Below the pieces are notes generated by a model. It saw only the letters and a program-made list of their open reading frames with translations. It was not told the DNA's origin and did not search any database. 64,000 nucleotides of DNA from Bimastos eiseni (Eukaryota; Annelida; Clitellata; Crassiclitellata; Lumbricidae), in NCBI GenBank assembly GCA_959347315.1, contig OY365806.1, positions 57,985,655-58,049,654 of the forward strand. Reading direction: 5' to 3'. Position numbers and translations under genes: made by a program. Positions 50,401-58,059 of the stretch are shown piece after piece. Numbering within the stretch: the first letter of the stretch is position 1; the number at the start of each line of letters is the position of its first letter.

Positions 50401-51757
50401 TGCAATTTATCTAGACATTTGTATTGCACCTTTTATGTAGCTTTTTATAGTGCAGAGTATCTCGCAGAAGCTCAGTCCTTCTTCTCATGAATTCTTCCTG
50501 TGACTCGTAGACCCTATATATGTAAATATACTTGATGGTGGAAGGTGTAGTTGTGTAAAGTAATTGGTTGTAATATAATTACATTAGTTAGATCTGAATT
50601 GTAGCTCTGCAGTAGGTAGTGATGCATTCTTCTAAACCAAATACTTGCAAAATGTTTGGTAACAGATTCTTCTCATTAACAGACAGTCACTTTTTGTTGG
50701 CTTATGGAGCCCTATCTCTTAAATGTACTGAATAACTTTTTTACCAGACTAACTACATATATGAGGATGTTTTGGCTATATTAGTCTGTATTAGTCTGGC
50801 TGTTCTAGTCTGCTGCTTAGCAGACATTAGTTTACAAACTCAGACAATTAATTGGCTGGCTTTCCTGGGGTGCGTGGTTAATGTCAGCACTTGAAGAAGA
50901 CATTGCTTTTTACCAGGGTCAGGCAATCTGACACCTGTTATAGATTGCAATTACCCTGGTCTAAATGCTTTTGATTCTAAGATCTCTGGTAGGTGAATAA
51001 GAGATATGTTGAAAGGTCTGGATAGCACCATCTGACTGTCAGGCTTTTGCACTTAATACCACCTTTTCATTTGTAATTTGGTTCTTTGAACTGCTCTTCA
51101 GGCTTGTGGGTCCTGTTGAATACTAGCTATTATCAGGTGTTAACTACAGCAAACCATTCTATCCCAAATCAGATGGGATGCCGAGAGTGTCCTGTTATTT
51201 CAGTAGATTTGTATAGCTCCAATATTTCTTGACTATTTGATTCTTTTGGGTTTTGAAGTCCTAATATTATGTGTAACTGTGCATTGCATACTTTGTGAGC
51301 AAGTTCACTCTTGGAACTTCTTTGCTGTGCAGCCAAGTTCGTGGTGAAAATTCTTTGTTCTTAATGTCTGGTTTTAGAACCTGTGCACAGTGCATCCCTT
51401 TGTGGTTATTCTATGTTTAGAATTTGTTCGTAATTCATCTGTTGATCTGTTGTGTGTACGGTCTACTTTCCGGAGCTTGTTTCTAGTGCATCCTATCTTT
51501 GTAGTGCATTCTATGTTCTTTATTTCTGTTTTTAGAACTTGTGTACAGTGCACATCCATTTTGTGGTAATTTTATTTCTGTGACTTGTTTGTTGTGCGTC
51601 CTTTCTTTGTGATGCATTCTTTGTAATTAATTTATAACTCTGAAACTTATTGTTTATAGTGCAGCCTTTGTGTGTAAATTTTATTCTGAACTTTTGTTTG
51701 CTTGCAGCAGACAACAAACGAAGATTATTTAAGCGAATGCCTGGTTCTCATTCTTAA
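16798..51757 (+). CDS. NRG: Neuregulin/Vein-like secreted ErbB ligand (whole gene, 6 coding exons)
   Basis: Joining 16798-17335, 29059-29233, 31329-31435, 46197-46299, 50285-50349 and 51708-51757 gives 1,038 nt, or 345 codons plus TAA; every junction is GT-AG and in phase. Domain order: signal peptide (about 1-22); kringle-like neuregulin N-terminal region (about 38-136); Ig domain (181-273, cysteines 204 and 256); a 10-residue stalk; EGF domain (cysteines 284, 290, 296, 307, 309, 318); tail with KRRLFKR (333-339). There are eight N-glycosylation sequons. In vertebrates this order is neuregulin type II (GGF), which binds ErbB3/ErbB4; in flies Vein, an EGFR ligand, has a related order. No membrane segment is visible, so the product should be secreted directly rather than shed. 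The tail is basic and could bind heparan sulfate (inference). A membrane-bound isoform through exons I missed is not excluded. Confidence 0.9.
17590..17945 (+). mobile_element. LINE remnant, 3' end with GATT tail
   Basis: Translation gives ARGAIMQNRTFSVVGP and, after a frameshift, WNGLP, then LSENCPF. These are decayed C-terminal blocks of a non-LTR retrotransposon ORF2. The fragment ends with a short GATT repeat (17918-17937), typical of a LINE 3' end. The frame is broken, so it is not a gene. Confidence 0.7.
20685..20790. repeat. CA-rich microsatellite
   Basis: ACACACA, CATGCA and CATACA words over about 100 bp. The cysteine-rich open frame on the minus strand is a product of this repeat. 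Confidence 0.7.
21541..21640. repeat. Two TA microsatellites
   Basis: TA runs at 21541-21560 and 21589-21640, separated by about 30 bp of unique sequence. Confidence 0.9.
22235..22650 (+). mobile_element. LINE remnant
   Basis: LDLLYALHWLPVEWRIKF is encoded near 22265-22320, matching the LHWLPV..RI.FK block near the end of non-LTR ORF2. Decayed sequence with LLWSRL-like words follows to about 22650. No intact frame remains. Confidence 0.65.
23401..23430. repeat. TA microsatellite
   Basis: About 13 TA units. Confidence 0.9.
24330..24440 (+). repeat. Dispersed repeat D, copy 1
   Basis: A GTCTCCCACCCCC / GGTTGGGGGGTATTCTG pair of blocks, which can fold into a short stem, is matched by a copy at 36345-36430. 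Only two copies are seen, so its class is unknown. Confidence 0.4.
24818..25035 (+). repeat. tRNA-derived SINE (family C), complete-looking copy
   Basis: A box A (GTGGTGTAGTGG, 24829-24840) is followed 33 bp later by a box B (GGTTCGCATCT, 24873-24883), the internal promoter layout of a tRNA-derived SINE. A unique body follows (TTGCCCATAATTGTCTGTGA, then CTCACTCATCTCATCC) and the copy ends with an ATCGTC triplet tail at 25013-25033. A decayed copy of the body lies at 38565-38720. Confidence 0.75.
26554..27227. mobile_element. Non-autonomous hAT-like element, 674 bp
   Basis: The ends are perfect 14-bp inverted repeats TAGGGCATAACCGG. They are flanked by 8-bp direct repeats ATTGAAGT (26546-26553) and ATTGAATT (27228-27235), 7 of 8 matching. 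Eight-base duplications and a TAGGG end fit the hAT superfamily. No transposase is encoded. A second member, 350 bp and in opposite orientation, is at 49314-49663. Confidence 0.85.
28333..28405. repeat. ATTC tetranucleotide microsatellite
   Basis: About 18 nearly perfect TTCA units. An open frame reading FIHS over and over is a by-product. Confidence 0.95.
29059..29233 (+). CDS. NRG: Neuregulin-like gene, exon 2 (first half of Ig domain)
   Basis: The exon encodes residues 180 (split) to 238 (split). It reads ISPRIELN, then VGRKMQLTCKATGG with the first Ig cysteine (204), LFQNGTAL and LRKKGKS. In order and spacing this follows the neuregulin Ig domain, where the cysteine strand leads to a KWFKNG-type turn. 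The tryptophan of that turn is leucine here (L217). N220 is a glycosylation sequon. Acceptor TTGTATTGCAG and donor GTAAGC are both good. Confidence 0.93.
29234..31328 (+). other. Neuregulin-like gene, intron 2 (inside the Ig domain)
   Basis: This 2.1-kb phase-2 intron splits the Ig domain, ending with TTGTCTTTTTCAG. It has short ATT triplet runs near 29300 and no repeat family I recognise. Confidence 0.8.
31329..31435 (+). CDS. NRG: Neuregulin-like gene, exon 3 (second half of Ig domain)
   Basis: The exon encodes LNLVIRKVQYEDAGLYQC and the rest of the Ig fold to residue 273. The signature D-x-G-x-Y-x-C (250-256) supplies the second Ig cysteine, and NVT (269) is a glycosylation sequon. Phase 2 in and phase 1 out match the neighbouring exons. 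The donor is GTGAGT. Confidence 0.94.
31545..31730 (-). mobile_element. LINE remnant, 3' end
   Basis: On the minus strand the DNA encodes ITGPTTWNGLSL and FHRHLKSVLF, then ends with GGGGCGCTATATC, the LINE 3'-tail word also seen near 14980, 19870 and 58000. Confidence 0.7.
33561..33720. repeat. Inverted array of a 16-bp repeat (hairpin)
   Basis: The left arm (33561-33621) is tandem variants of GTCCGAAGGTTCGATA. The right arm (33646-33720) is the same unit on the other strand. About 24 bp separate them. Arms match imperfectly. The structure may be a foldback transposable element or a duplicated-and-inverted minisatellite. Confidence 0.75.
34640..34860 (+). mobile_element. LINE remnant, 3' end
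   Basis: The segment from GGGAGCACGTCTGAGTAG to the tail GTGCTAAATTAAG plus ATTGATTG parallels the 3' end at 17870-17940. The coding part is too decayed to translate. Confidence 0.5.
35335..35520 (-). mobile_element. LINE remnant, 3' end
   Basis: On the minus strand, words corresponding to a broken WNGLP block are followed by LLKTFS and the tail GGTGCTATATAAATA. It is a decayed C-terminal ORF2 fragment. Confidence 0.55.
35985..36065 (+). repeat. SINE family B fragment
   Basis: CACTTCATATCTCTGGCTGC and a following ACTGTTCTTCTTC block match the 3' part of the SINE at 53485-53720. The tRNA-like head is absent. Confidence 0.5.
36345..36430 (+). repeat. Dispersed repeat D, copy 2
   Basis: GTCTCCCGCTTCCACCTCCC followed by GTTGGTGGGGTTTTG aligns with 24360-24420. 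Confidence 0.4.
37700..38035 (+). mobile_element. LINE remnant, 3' end
   Basis: HARTASRQNRAFTIVGPSLW followed by N is encoded near 37810-37870, then a broken continuation including LLKTFLFGWA and the tail CACTATATAAATTG. This is the clearest ORF2 C-terminal remnant on the plus strand. It is not a host gene. Confidence 0.75.
38565..38720 (+). repeat. SINE family C, decayed copy
   Basis: CCCACAATTGTGTGTGAGGA and CTCTCTCATCTCATCCACC match the body of the SINE at 24818-25035. The boxes of the tRNA-like head are not recognisable. Confidence 0.5.
38985..39071. repeat. Alternating TG/CG purine-pyrimidine tract
   Basis: About 85 bp of TG with embedded CG runs, including a CGCGCGCGCG core near 39040. 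Alternating GC and GT runs favour the Z-DNA form. Confidence 0.8.
39250..39350. repeat. Perfect 48-bp inverted repeat with 5-nt loop
   Basis: Positions 39250-39297 and 39303-39350 are exact reverse complements over 48 bases, separated by ACAAC. No decay is seen in either arm, so the structure is young or arose as an artefact. The flanks differ immediately outside the arms. Confidence 0.95.
39647..40149. mobile_element. hAT-like element, 503 bp, inserted in a SINE
   Basis: The left end is CAGTGGCATAGCTAGGG; the right end reads in reverse CATAGGCATAGTCAGGT, matching at 12 of 17 positions. Flanks are AGTACAGT (39639-39646) and AGTACAAT (40150-40157), a 7-of-8 target duplication. No transposase is seen. 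A single end of the same kind lies at 59184. Confidence 0.7.
40216..40488. mobile_element. hAT-like element, 273 bp, inserted in a SINE
   Basis: The ends TAGGGCTGTC and, in reverse, TAAAGCTGTC are inverted repeats, followed inward by GGGTACCC words on both sides. A perfect 8-bp duplication GTTATACA flanks it (40208-40215 and 40489-40496). No coding content. Confidence 0.85.
40745..41060 (+). mobile_element. LINE remnant, end of reverse-transcriptase region
   Basis: LHRLDYCNSIFAGL is encoded near 40776-40818, the highly recognisable LDYCN block of CR1/L2/Jockey-like ORF2. The following blocks are decayed (AASLD, then HRSQES). The open frame on the opposite strand is its shadow. Confidence 0.7.
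41195..41510. repeat. CATA/CATG tetranucleotide array
   Basis: About 315 bp of CATA units with interspersed CATG and CTTA variants. Long methionine-, cysteine- and tyrosine-rich open frames on both strands are by-products. Confidence 0.95.
45687..45976 (+). repeat. 16-bp minisatellite (GTTAGTCTGTGGGTGG)
   Basis: About 18 units of GTTAGTCTGTGGGTGG or GTTAGTCTGTGGGTGA, with few substitutions, end 220 bp before the EGF exon. Units ending GGGTGGG put four G-runs close together on the coding strand. Confidence 0.95.
46197..46299 (+). CDS. NRG: Neuregulin-like gene, exon 4 (EGF domain, cysteines 1-4)
   Basis: The exon encodes a short stalk (NQGKPHGRH) and EGF cysteines 284, 290, 296 and 307, spaced 5, 5 and 10. 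Sequence CLNEGTC parallels the CVNGGEC loop of neuregulin 1. The third loop, 10 residues, is shorter than the 13 of human neuregulin 1. The exon ends after the fourth cysteine in phase 2, as does the constant EGF exon of vertebrate neuregulins. Acceptor TTTTTTTGCAG and donor GTAAGT are strong. Confidence 0.95.
46480..46690 (+). repeat. SINE family A copy with head
   Basis: A tRNA-like head (ATGGCTGACACTGTGCAGAG for box A, then GAATTTGATTCTC at 46521-46533 for box B) leads into the family body ending with TTAAATTCGACTCCTGTAA. This copy and the one at 2615 define the head. Confidence 0.65.
46733..46764. repeat. Perfect 13-bp inverted repeat with 6-nt loop
   Basis: GTCGGTCTCTATG (46733-46745) and its exact reverse complement (46752-46764) flank CATGTA. 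Confidence 0.9.
48754..48822. repeat. 32-bp inverted repeat with 5-nt loop
   Basis: Arms 48754-48785 and 48791-48822 are reverse complements at 31 of 32 positions around CACAA. Confidence 0.95.
49314..49663. mobile_element. Non-autonomous hAT-like element, 350 bp
   Basis: The ends share TAGGGCATAACC as inverted repeats. Flanks are GAAACTAG (49306-49313) and GAAACTAT (49664-49671), 7 of 8 matching. Subterminal sequence near the right end matches that near the left end of the element at 26554, so the two are the same family in opposite orientation. Confidence 0.85.
50285..50349 (+). CDS. NRG: Neuregulin-like gene, exon 5 (EGF domain, cysteines 5-6)
   Basis: The exon encodes CKPGFEGTRCQEK, giving EGF cysteines 309 and 318 with the G-F-x-G-x-R-C signature. 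The arginine before the last cysteine (R317), needed for receptor binding in this ligand family, is present. TTSLTRMA follows, to a GTAGGT donor at 50350. Reading past the donor adds only a few residues before a stop. Confidence 0.94.
50350..51707 (+). other. Neuregulin-like gene, intron 5, with degenerate repeat
   Basis: This 1.36-kb intron ends in a T-rich, loosely repetitive stretch (51310-51707) in which GAACTTGT...AGTGCA-like words recur at uneven spacing of about 36-71 bp. The true acceptor is at the end of the last unit. Confidence 0.7.
51708..51757 (+). CDS. NRG: Neuregulin-like gene, exon 6 (basic tail and stop)
   Basis: Joined in phase 1, this exon reads TDNKRRLFKRMPGSHS then TAA at 51755-51757. 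The exon itself runs on to 51775, where a GTGAGC donor follows. The tail is basic, with two dibasic sites, and has no membrane segment. The acceptor is a tandem CAGCAG: using the second AG (exon start 51711) would change TD to N. This is the least certain exon, because the coding part is short and has no family signature; the phase match and both splice sites support it. Confidence 0.7.
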
Positions 51758-51775
51758 CAACTCGCACCTGAACAG

Positions 51776-52235
51776 GTGAGCATCTTTACCATCCAATCTG
51801 ACAAATGTTGATTATGCTGATCACGTCTTGTGTGAATATAAGTTAAGCCATCAAGGATGCCGAAATGAATTAAATATATTATACTGAGGAGGTACTATTG
51901 GCTCTTTAGCAGTATGAAAACATGATATGCATTTTATTAAATTGTAAATTAAATTTTAGAGACCAGGAAGCCTAAAGATTTATGGATCTTTTCCTTTTGA
52001 AATAATGCGAAAAATAATAAAAAGACTGGCTTTCACAAATTTACATCTTGAAACATGTGTATGCATGTACACAGACAAAGAAACTTTTACTAGTTCCTCT
52101 TTGTTCAATTGATGATATTCAAGTAATTTTTACTTAGAAGGGCTTTTAAAACAAACATTTTAGGAAGGAATATTATAAATAATTGATAATCATTAAGCAA
52201 GAGGCCTAAATAACTGTAATATATTTTCATTTCAG
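51776..52235 (+). other. Probable intron within the 3' UTR
   Basis: Donor CAG|GTGAGC at 51776 and acceptor TTTTCATTTCAG ending at 52235 bound 460 bp of T-rich DNA without repeats. The stop codon is only 18 nt before this junction, so the mRNA should escape nonsense-mediated decay. Confidence 0.55.
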
Positions 52236-53192
52236 ATGAGATTTTATCTCCAATGGAGTGACTGTGACTATGCTGTCGAGGTGATGCTACAGATCGCTAC
52301 CTTTGCACATGAGAACACTGATCATATTTGCAGCATTGGAATTCATAAACTGTGGAAGACTTTATATCTTGGATATATGCCAAGAAGAAAGAGATCGCGG
52401 CTGTAAATCTTTGCATTTTTCAGCATCAAAGACATTGAATTGAGCAGACCCGTTTTCACAAGTGCTGGGTATGGAATTTAATGTGTGGAATTATTTTTCA
52501 TACTTCAGAAATTGTGGGGAAAATTTTAAACTTTTGTTGCCCTATACTGGAAAATTTCAAGCATGGTGCTTAAAAGATTTCTGTGATATGTTGTTCAATG
52601 TGAATCATGTCTGACATTGTCTGTGTGATTTTTCAAGTCAGAGAAGATCAAAGAGTCTTATGAACGTTTATTTAGAATTCAGAGGAAGGTGACAGTTTGA
52701 AGGACTTCTTGAACTGCAGTTGAATGTTGCATCTAATCGAACTTCATAGGATGGTCGCACATAAATTTTTGTGGAACTTGACAGAAGTTTACTCAGAACT
52801 TACAGCATTTTATCATTTGTGTGGTGATTCTGAAATACTTGCATAATGAAAAACCGATTTTGGTGGAGTGTAAAGTATTAACAAAAGTATTTATCTGCTG
52901 CTGTGATTTTAAAGTTTTTATGAATGTAAATCACTCACCTTAAAAGACGTCAAACTGCTCGAAGTAACATGTAAACAAACGTCTGATGTAGTTTTTTGCA
53001 AATGGATAGTTTTGTAAGTTTTTGTTTATCGTTAGTAGTCAGCAATAAGATGGCAATGTCAAGGTTTCTTGCAGTTTAGGTTGTGAAAGTTTTTTGTAAT
53101 TGGTGAATTATTGAGCTTTGCGCATAATTAACCTTAAGTTCTGTGTTTGGTCATTTGTTTCAGTGAAGCGTGTATGTTTCACTTGAATTCCA

Positions 53193-53227
53193 ATATATAT
53201 ATTATATATATATATATATATATATTT

Positions 53228-53268
<41 letters not shown>
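53193..53268. repeat. TA microsatellite
   Basis: About 75 bp of TA with two short interruptions. Confidence 0.9.
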
Positions 53269-53269
<1 letters not shown>

Positions 53270-53484
53270 TGTGTTTAAGTGGAGTTAGAACATTTCACTT
53301 GAAGCTGAATGTTGTCTATGTGATTTGTTGACATAACAATACCACACTTGAAGTGCAATATGTTTAGGTAAGTTTCAATATCTGACATAATTTTTAAACA
53401 CTGGTGTTTATCCTTCATTTCTGTGTTTGGACTTGAATCCTAGCGAATGCTGTCATGCTGACTGGAATTTTGAGCCATTTAATG

Positions 53485-53720
53485 TAACTGATAGTCTAGT
53501 GGTTAGTATGCTGGAATGTCAACCAAGAGGTTGGGATTAAAATTTGGGAGAAAATTTAGAAGATTTCTGCTTCACCTGAACCAATACCAGCTCAACCATC
53601 CGCCCTTGTATGTCGAGACTAATGAAATGAAGTCACTAACACTTCATATCCGTTGCTGCCTCTAAGGTTAGTGAAAGGGACTGTTCTTCTCTTCATCTTC
53701 TTAGATAACTGAATCATAAG
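53485..53720 (+). repeat. tRNA-derived SINE (family B)
   Basis: Box A TAGTCTAGTGGTTAGTATGC (53492-53511) closely resembles the D-arm of tRNA-Asp-like genes; a decayed box B (GGTTGGGATTAAAAT) begins at 53529. A body ending ACTGTTCTTCTCTTCATC is shared with 35985-36065. The acceptor stem and box B are too changed for a working tRNA gene. Confidence 0.7.
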
Positions 53721-56700
53721 CACAGGCTTTTTACGTATCAGTCTTCAGCTGATACAGGATAGAGTTCAACCCCATGATCAAAATTCTTAATTTGTGGATT
53801 GTCGGCAGTGCCTGACCGTTGGGTGGAAAAATTATGAATGATGGTTATTCAACTTGACCCTAAGTGGAAAGTCCAGTCCTGAATTTTTATAGGATACAAT
53901 TCAACCATAGATTGACCATGAGGTGGACAAATTATGAATTGTGCAATGTTCTTGAACCCTTGATCCTCAAATTTTAGCTTTGCTTACAATTAAAACTGAG
54001 CAAGTACAATTGAAAGCAAATGTCTGCTGAAATTTTTTATGAATTTTTCATTATGATTGATGTAGGTTTGATTTGGTCATTTGATTGTTATTGATTTCAT
54101 GTCTTGTTCATGTTCATGAACTTCAGATAGCTTAAGAGGAAATGTGATTTTAATTATGTAATTTAATTAATGCCAAGATCATGTCAGTTGGAAGAAGTTA
54201 AAATGAGTGTGTGGTTGTGCAGTTCATACATTTGCTTATCGGAATCGACTGTGTTAGGAATATTTTAGATTTCCGTGCATCTATGTGAGTGACTCGTGAG
54301 GTGAATTCGCTGGCAGTGAGGGTGTCCTGGTTATCAAATATCAGAATCTTTGAACCCTAGTTATATTTTGGTATTTAGATGTCAAAGTTGCGTAAATGAA
54401 ATATGAAATCGGATTCGATTGCTTGGCAATTTATTTATGCAAGACTATTCCAATATATGTGCCAGTTTCAGAATCTTTAAATTAAATTGTTGCAGAGGTA
54501 GATCGATGCCATGATTCAGGTCTTATGAGGTAAATTAAAGAGGCCCATACCAAGTCAGCCGAGTGACTAGCCATGGGGCAATTACAACTCTCGAAATTCT
54601 ATTGTTGATGGGTAGCTACAATTTATGCAGGAGTAGTTCCTTTGAGGGGACCAGCGGCTGGCTGGCGTAAGTGCACTTGAAGAAGCAATTCATAGTTATC
54701 TGTCCAGATTCCAATGCATAGCCATTGTCTGTGTTTTTCTATCTATTGCTGTGGACTAGAAAATTTATTCAAGTATAAAGAGAACTGGTTACTGGTGATT
54801 TAATGTTGCCCTCTGAATGACTGGAATTGGAAAAGAAAAATCATGATTGATGACCTATATGGATTAGAGAGCATGGTGCTGCAGCTCACAGATGAATACA
54901 ATTTATAGCATAAAAACTCACCTGTCAACTTCAATGTGAAATTGAAAATATGAAAGAACAAGGTCATGCACCAAGATTGTTGTAGATAAGAAACCCTCAA
55001 TGGCTAATATATGATGCATCAAAAGGTAGTAAATAAATACGATTTTTTTTAAGGACAAATTCATTATACATTTACTTTGATGGACCATTTGATTTTCCAT
55101 GGCAAAAATGTACTGCAGAGACACAGTACGAGTCATGCATACCATCTTTAACAGTCTGCTGAAATTCTACTGTTTTAATGTTTAATTTGCATGAGTATTT
55201 TGGGATTGAACAGTTTTTGGAGCACTCTGTTGAGTTTTCTGTCTTTTGTCATCGTCTCTTTATTTTGGTTTTCCACACTTTGGCTTCAGCGATACCAAGA
55301 CGTGCCAGTCTATTTTCCCTCTTAACAGTTCTGGCTACTTTTCCTTTAAAAAGCTTGGTTTCTGTGTTTTTTTCGTGTGCTTGTTACGCAGCCCAACATA
55401 GGGTTAAGAATCTGTCAATATGTTGGTTTTTACTCCCTTGTTGAGATTGAGATTTTTTAGGGCTTGCTACTCGCTGGTGCCACCTTGTGCAACTGTTATT
55501 CACAGCTCAGTGCAATTTCATATAAGAAAATAATGCAATGCTCAAAGATGTTGAGGTTTTCAGTTTTGTTCTGTTTAGTCTTTCTGTTTGCTACAGTTTC
55601 GTTTATGTCATCCTGAATTCCTCGTTATAATTGTAGTTATTGAAACAATGCCTAATTTCAAAAGCACCAGAAATGTGACTTACTGCTAATGCATCTTTAA
55701 CAGTTCCTCTGAATAAAACATGAAGCCATTCACATGGTCATGCTCATTTTGGTTTTGAATGGTTTATAAGTATATACTGCTATTATTTGATGTTCTTATT
55801 ATTGCAGGTATCATTTTAACATCATCATCAGTGTTGACATTATTTAAAAAATATTTCCTTAAGATTGGCATAAGCTTTACTTCTGCAGTGGAAGTTAGAT
55901 AAGTCCTGTTTGGGCTTATTATATCACTACAACCCATTTTTTAATGTTGGATCGGGTATAAATGTCTAGTTACAGTATATCAGAGGTATGTACGCATGTC
56001 TGATGGGGATATCCAAAGGAGAAGCATTTCCAAAGATGGTCTTTATTTTTGGTCTTTATCAATTCACATGTCTTGCTGCTTGCTTTTGGCTCCTGTCTCA
56101 ACTGAGTAATAACCTGATTGTGATCTGATTCCTTCTCATTTACTTGATTTATGCAGATGTTTTTTTCTTTACTTTGAGGTGATAGTTTTTCAAACTCTTC
56201 AGTGATATGGTTTTTAGTTATCAATTACTAGGAAATTTCAAGTTTATTATGAGAACAGCTCTGTGTTTTGAAGTTTGTTGGTCTAGGCAAAATTTGAAAC
56301 TTGAACTGTTTTGTTTCAGCTGAGTATGAGATCTGTGTAGATTCCAGTGTCAATTTTAAAAGATATGATGGTGTAACAATGTTGTCAGTTATACTTAAAC
56401 ACGTCAGAACAGTATTTAAATAAGCCCATATAGATTTTCTTGGTAAAAGATGATACTGCATATTTCTAGTAGAATCTGCCGGAAGTGACTATTTTTCTAC
56501 AATTTGAAGCAGTAATGTCAAATAATCAACATATGTAATTTACATATACTTTTTTTCTTAATTAAAAGGGCTTTCATATCAAGATTCTGAAATCTATTTG
56601 CTGACATTCTGGATTTAAATATTTTAAGAGTTTTTTGTGTTTCTGAATGCCTAGTATATTTACTGTGGGAAAAGTATGATAATTACTGGTTGTTTCAAGA

Positions 56701-57552
56701 TTACTGTCATGGTTTCTTGATGTAGTGAGCAGAAGGAATCGACGATTTGATTTGTCCTAAATTAATGTGTGTTGTCATTATTTCTATAGTTGCATATATG
56801 AGTGTAAATTTATTTTTATAATGACCCTTATTGTTTGGCTAATTTATTATAGTTGTTCAAAGAAATTGGGTCAATTATTCTCATATTTGCAGCTTTGATT
56901 TCCGTTTACGTTTGGCCTCATATAAACAGTGAATCAAATTTCATAGACATTTTTAATTTAATTGGGTAAAATTGCTGTTTAGAAACATTAAGTTAAGGTG
57001 TAAGTAAACTAAACGCTTATGTAAAAATTTGTTAATGTTGAAATGATGTGTCAGCTGTCAAAGTAATTTTAATTACTGTCCACTACTGTTTGTTTGGTTG
57101 TAGAACTAGAGTTACATGAAAATTTGTTGTCTCCTTACTGATTAGTGGAAGCATCGCAATTTTTTTAACATTTTATACTGATTCAGTTGTACATTTGTAC
57201 ATTTGTAAAGTATTATTTTGTCATTTATATTCATGTATTGTGTATTGGCATGTTTTACAATTTACACCCTTGCTGTAATTACCAAGTATTACTTTCCCAA
57301 CATTTACACAGGTTAGAAAGTTTTTCAATATACTTGTAATAAATTGGTGTATAACTAACTTGTTTGTTATATAGTAGTACAATGGTTTTGAAATAAGCTT
57401 TTTTAAGTATCCTAGTTGGGATAAGAAGGGTTTACGATGCTAACTGCAAATTCACTGGTTGCTTAAAATGATTTATTAAAGTGCCACAAGTTCGAATTTT
57501 ACTCTTTTACACAGAGCAGTATATTCTCGTTGTGGGATATTCTGTGTATTTA

Positions 57553-57558
57553 AATAAA
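57553..57558 (+). terminator. Candidate polyadenylation signal AATAAA
   Basis: AATAAA is followed 13-35 nt later by a T/GT-rich element, near the point where the composition of the transcription unit ends. It is one of several candidates. Confidence 0.35.
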
Positions 57559-57799
57559 TGTCTTAAAATTACATGTTCTTTGTTGCTTGCATTTCAGTAA
57601 CCTTATTCTACTCTATTTGGTATTGGTTTGCTGTTGGTAAGTAACTGTCCACAGACAGATGTGTTAACCCAATTCTTTAAAAAAAATAGACAAGGCACTC
57701 CTCTCCAGCTGCTGTACAACTTGGCGGTGCGTCAGCCTGCCTGATAGACCTCTGTCAGCCGGTATTGAGAGCCCAGCATAGTTCATCCCTTTGCTCTGA

Positions 57800-58030
57800 T
57801 GAGGGGGTTCTTGTGGTTCCATTTTCCGGTACAGCAGCCATGCAAACGACTGATTCTCTGTTGTAGACCCTAGGTTTTGGAATGACCTTTTTCTGGAGTT
57901 AAGTCTGTTCCCTAAATTGTGTAGCGGTACATTTTATGACCATTGGAAAACTTACCTTTTTGTCAGGGCTGGATTTGGTAGCGTTTTTGAACAGTTACCT
58001 TGAAAGGGCGCTATATATATGTAAGTTTCT
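57800..58030 (+). mobile_element. LINE remnant, 3' end
   Basis: One open stretch encodes DPRFWNDLFLEL, then HWKTYLFVRAGFG, a readable C-terminal block of non-LTR ORF2, ending in GGGCGCTATATATATG. Confidence 0.75.
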
Positions 58031-58059
58031 GAATGAACAAATGAATTTCAAATTTCTCT

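Larger units (their letters stand above)
52236..57580 (+). other. Probable long 3' UTR of the neuregulin-like gene
   Basis: This T-rich, CpG-poor DNA on the coding strand has no long coding frame. It holds a TA microsatellite (53193-53268) and a SINE B copy (53485-53720). AATAAA occurs at 55032, 55712, 57338 and 57553; the last is followed by a GT/T-rich stretch (57571-57592). The base composition typical of the gene's introns persists to about 57.6 kb and changes after 58.6 kb. The true end could be much earlier. Confidence 0.45.

Noticed and set aside
55178..55444. A hydrophobic open frame as a membrane exon of the ligand
   Set aside because: It lacks a good acceptor in the right phase and has no neuregulin-like juxtamembrane or tail sequence.
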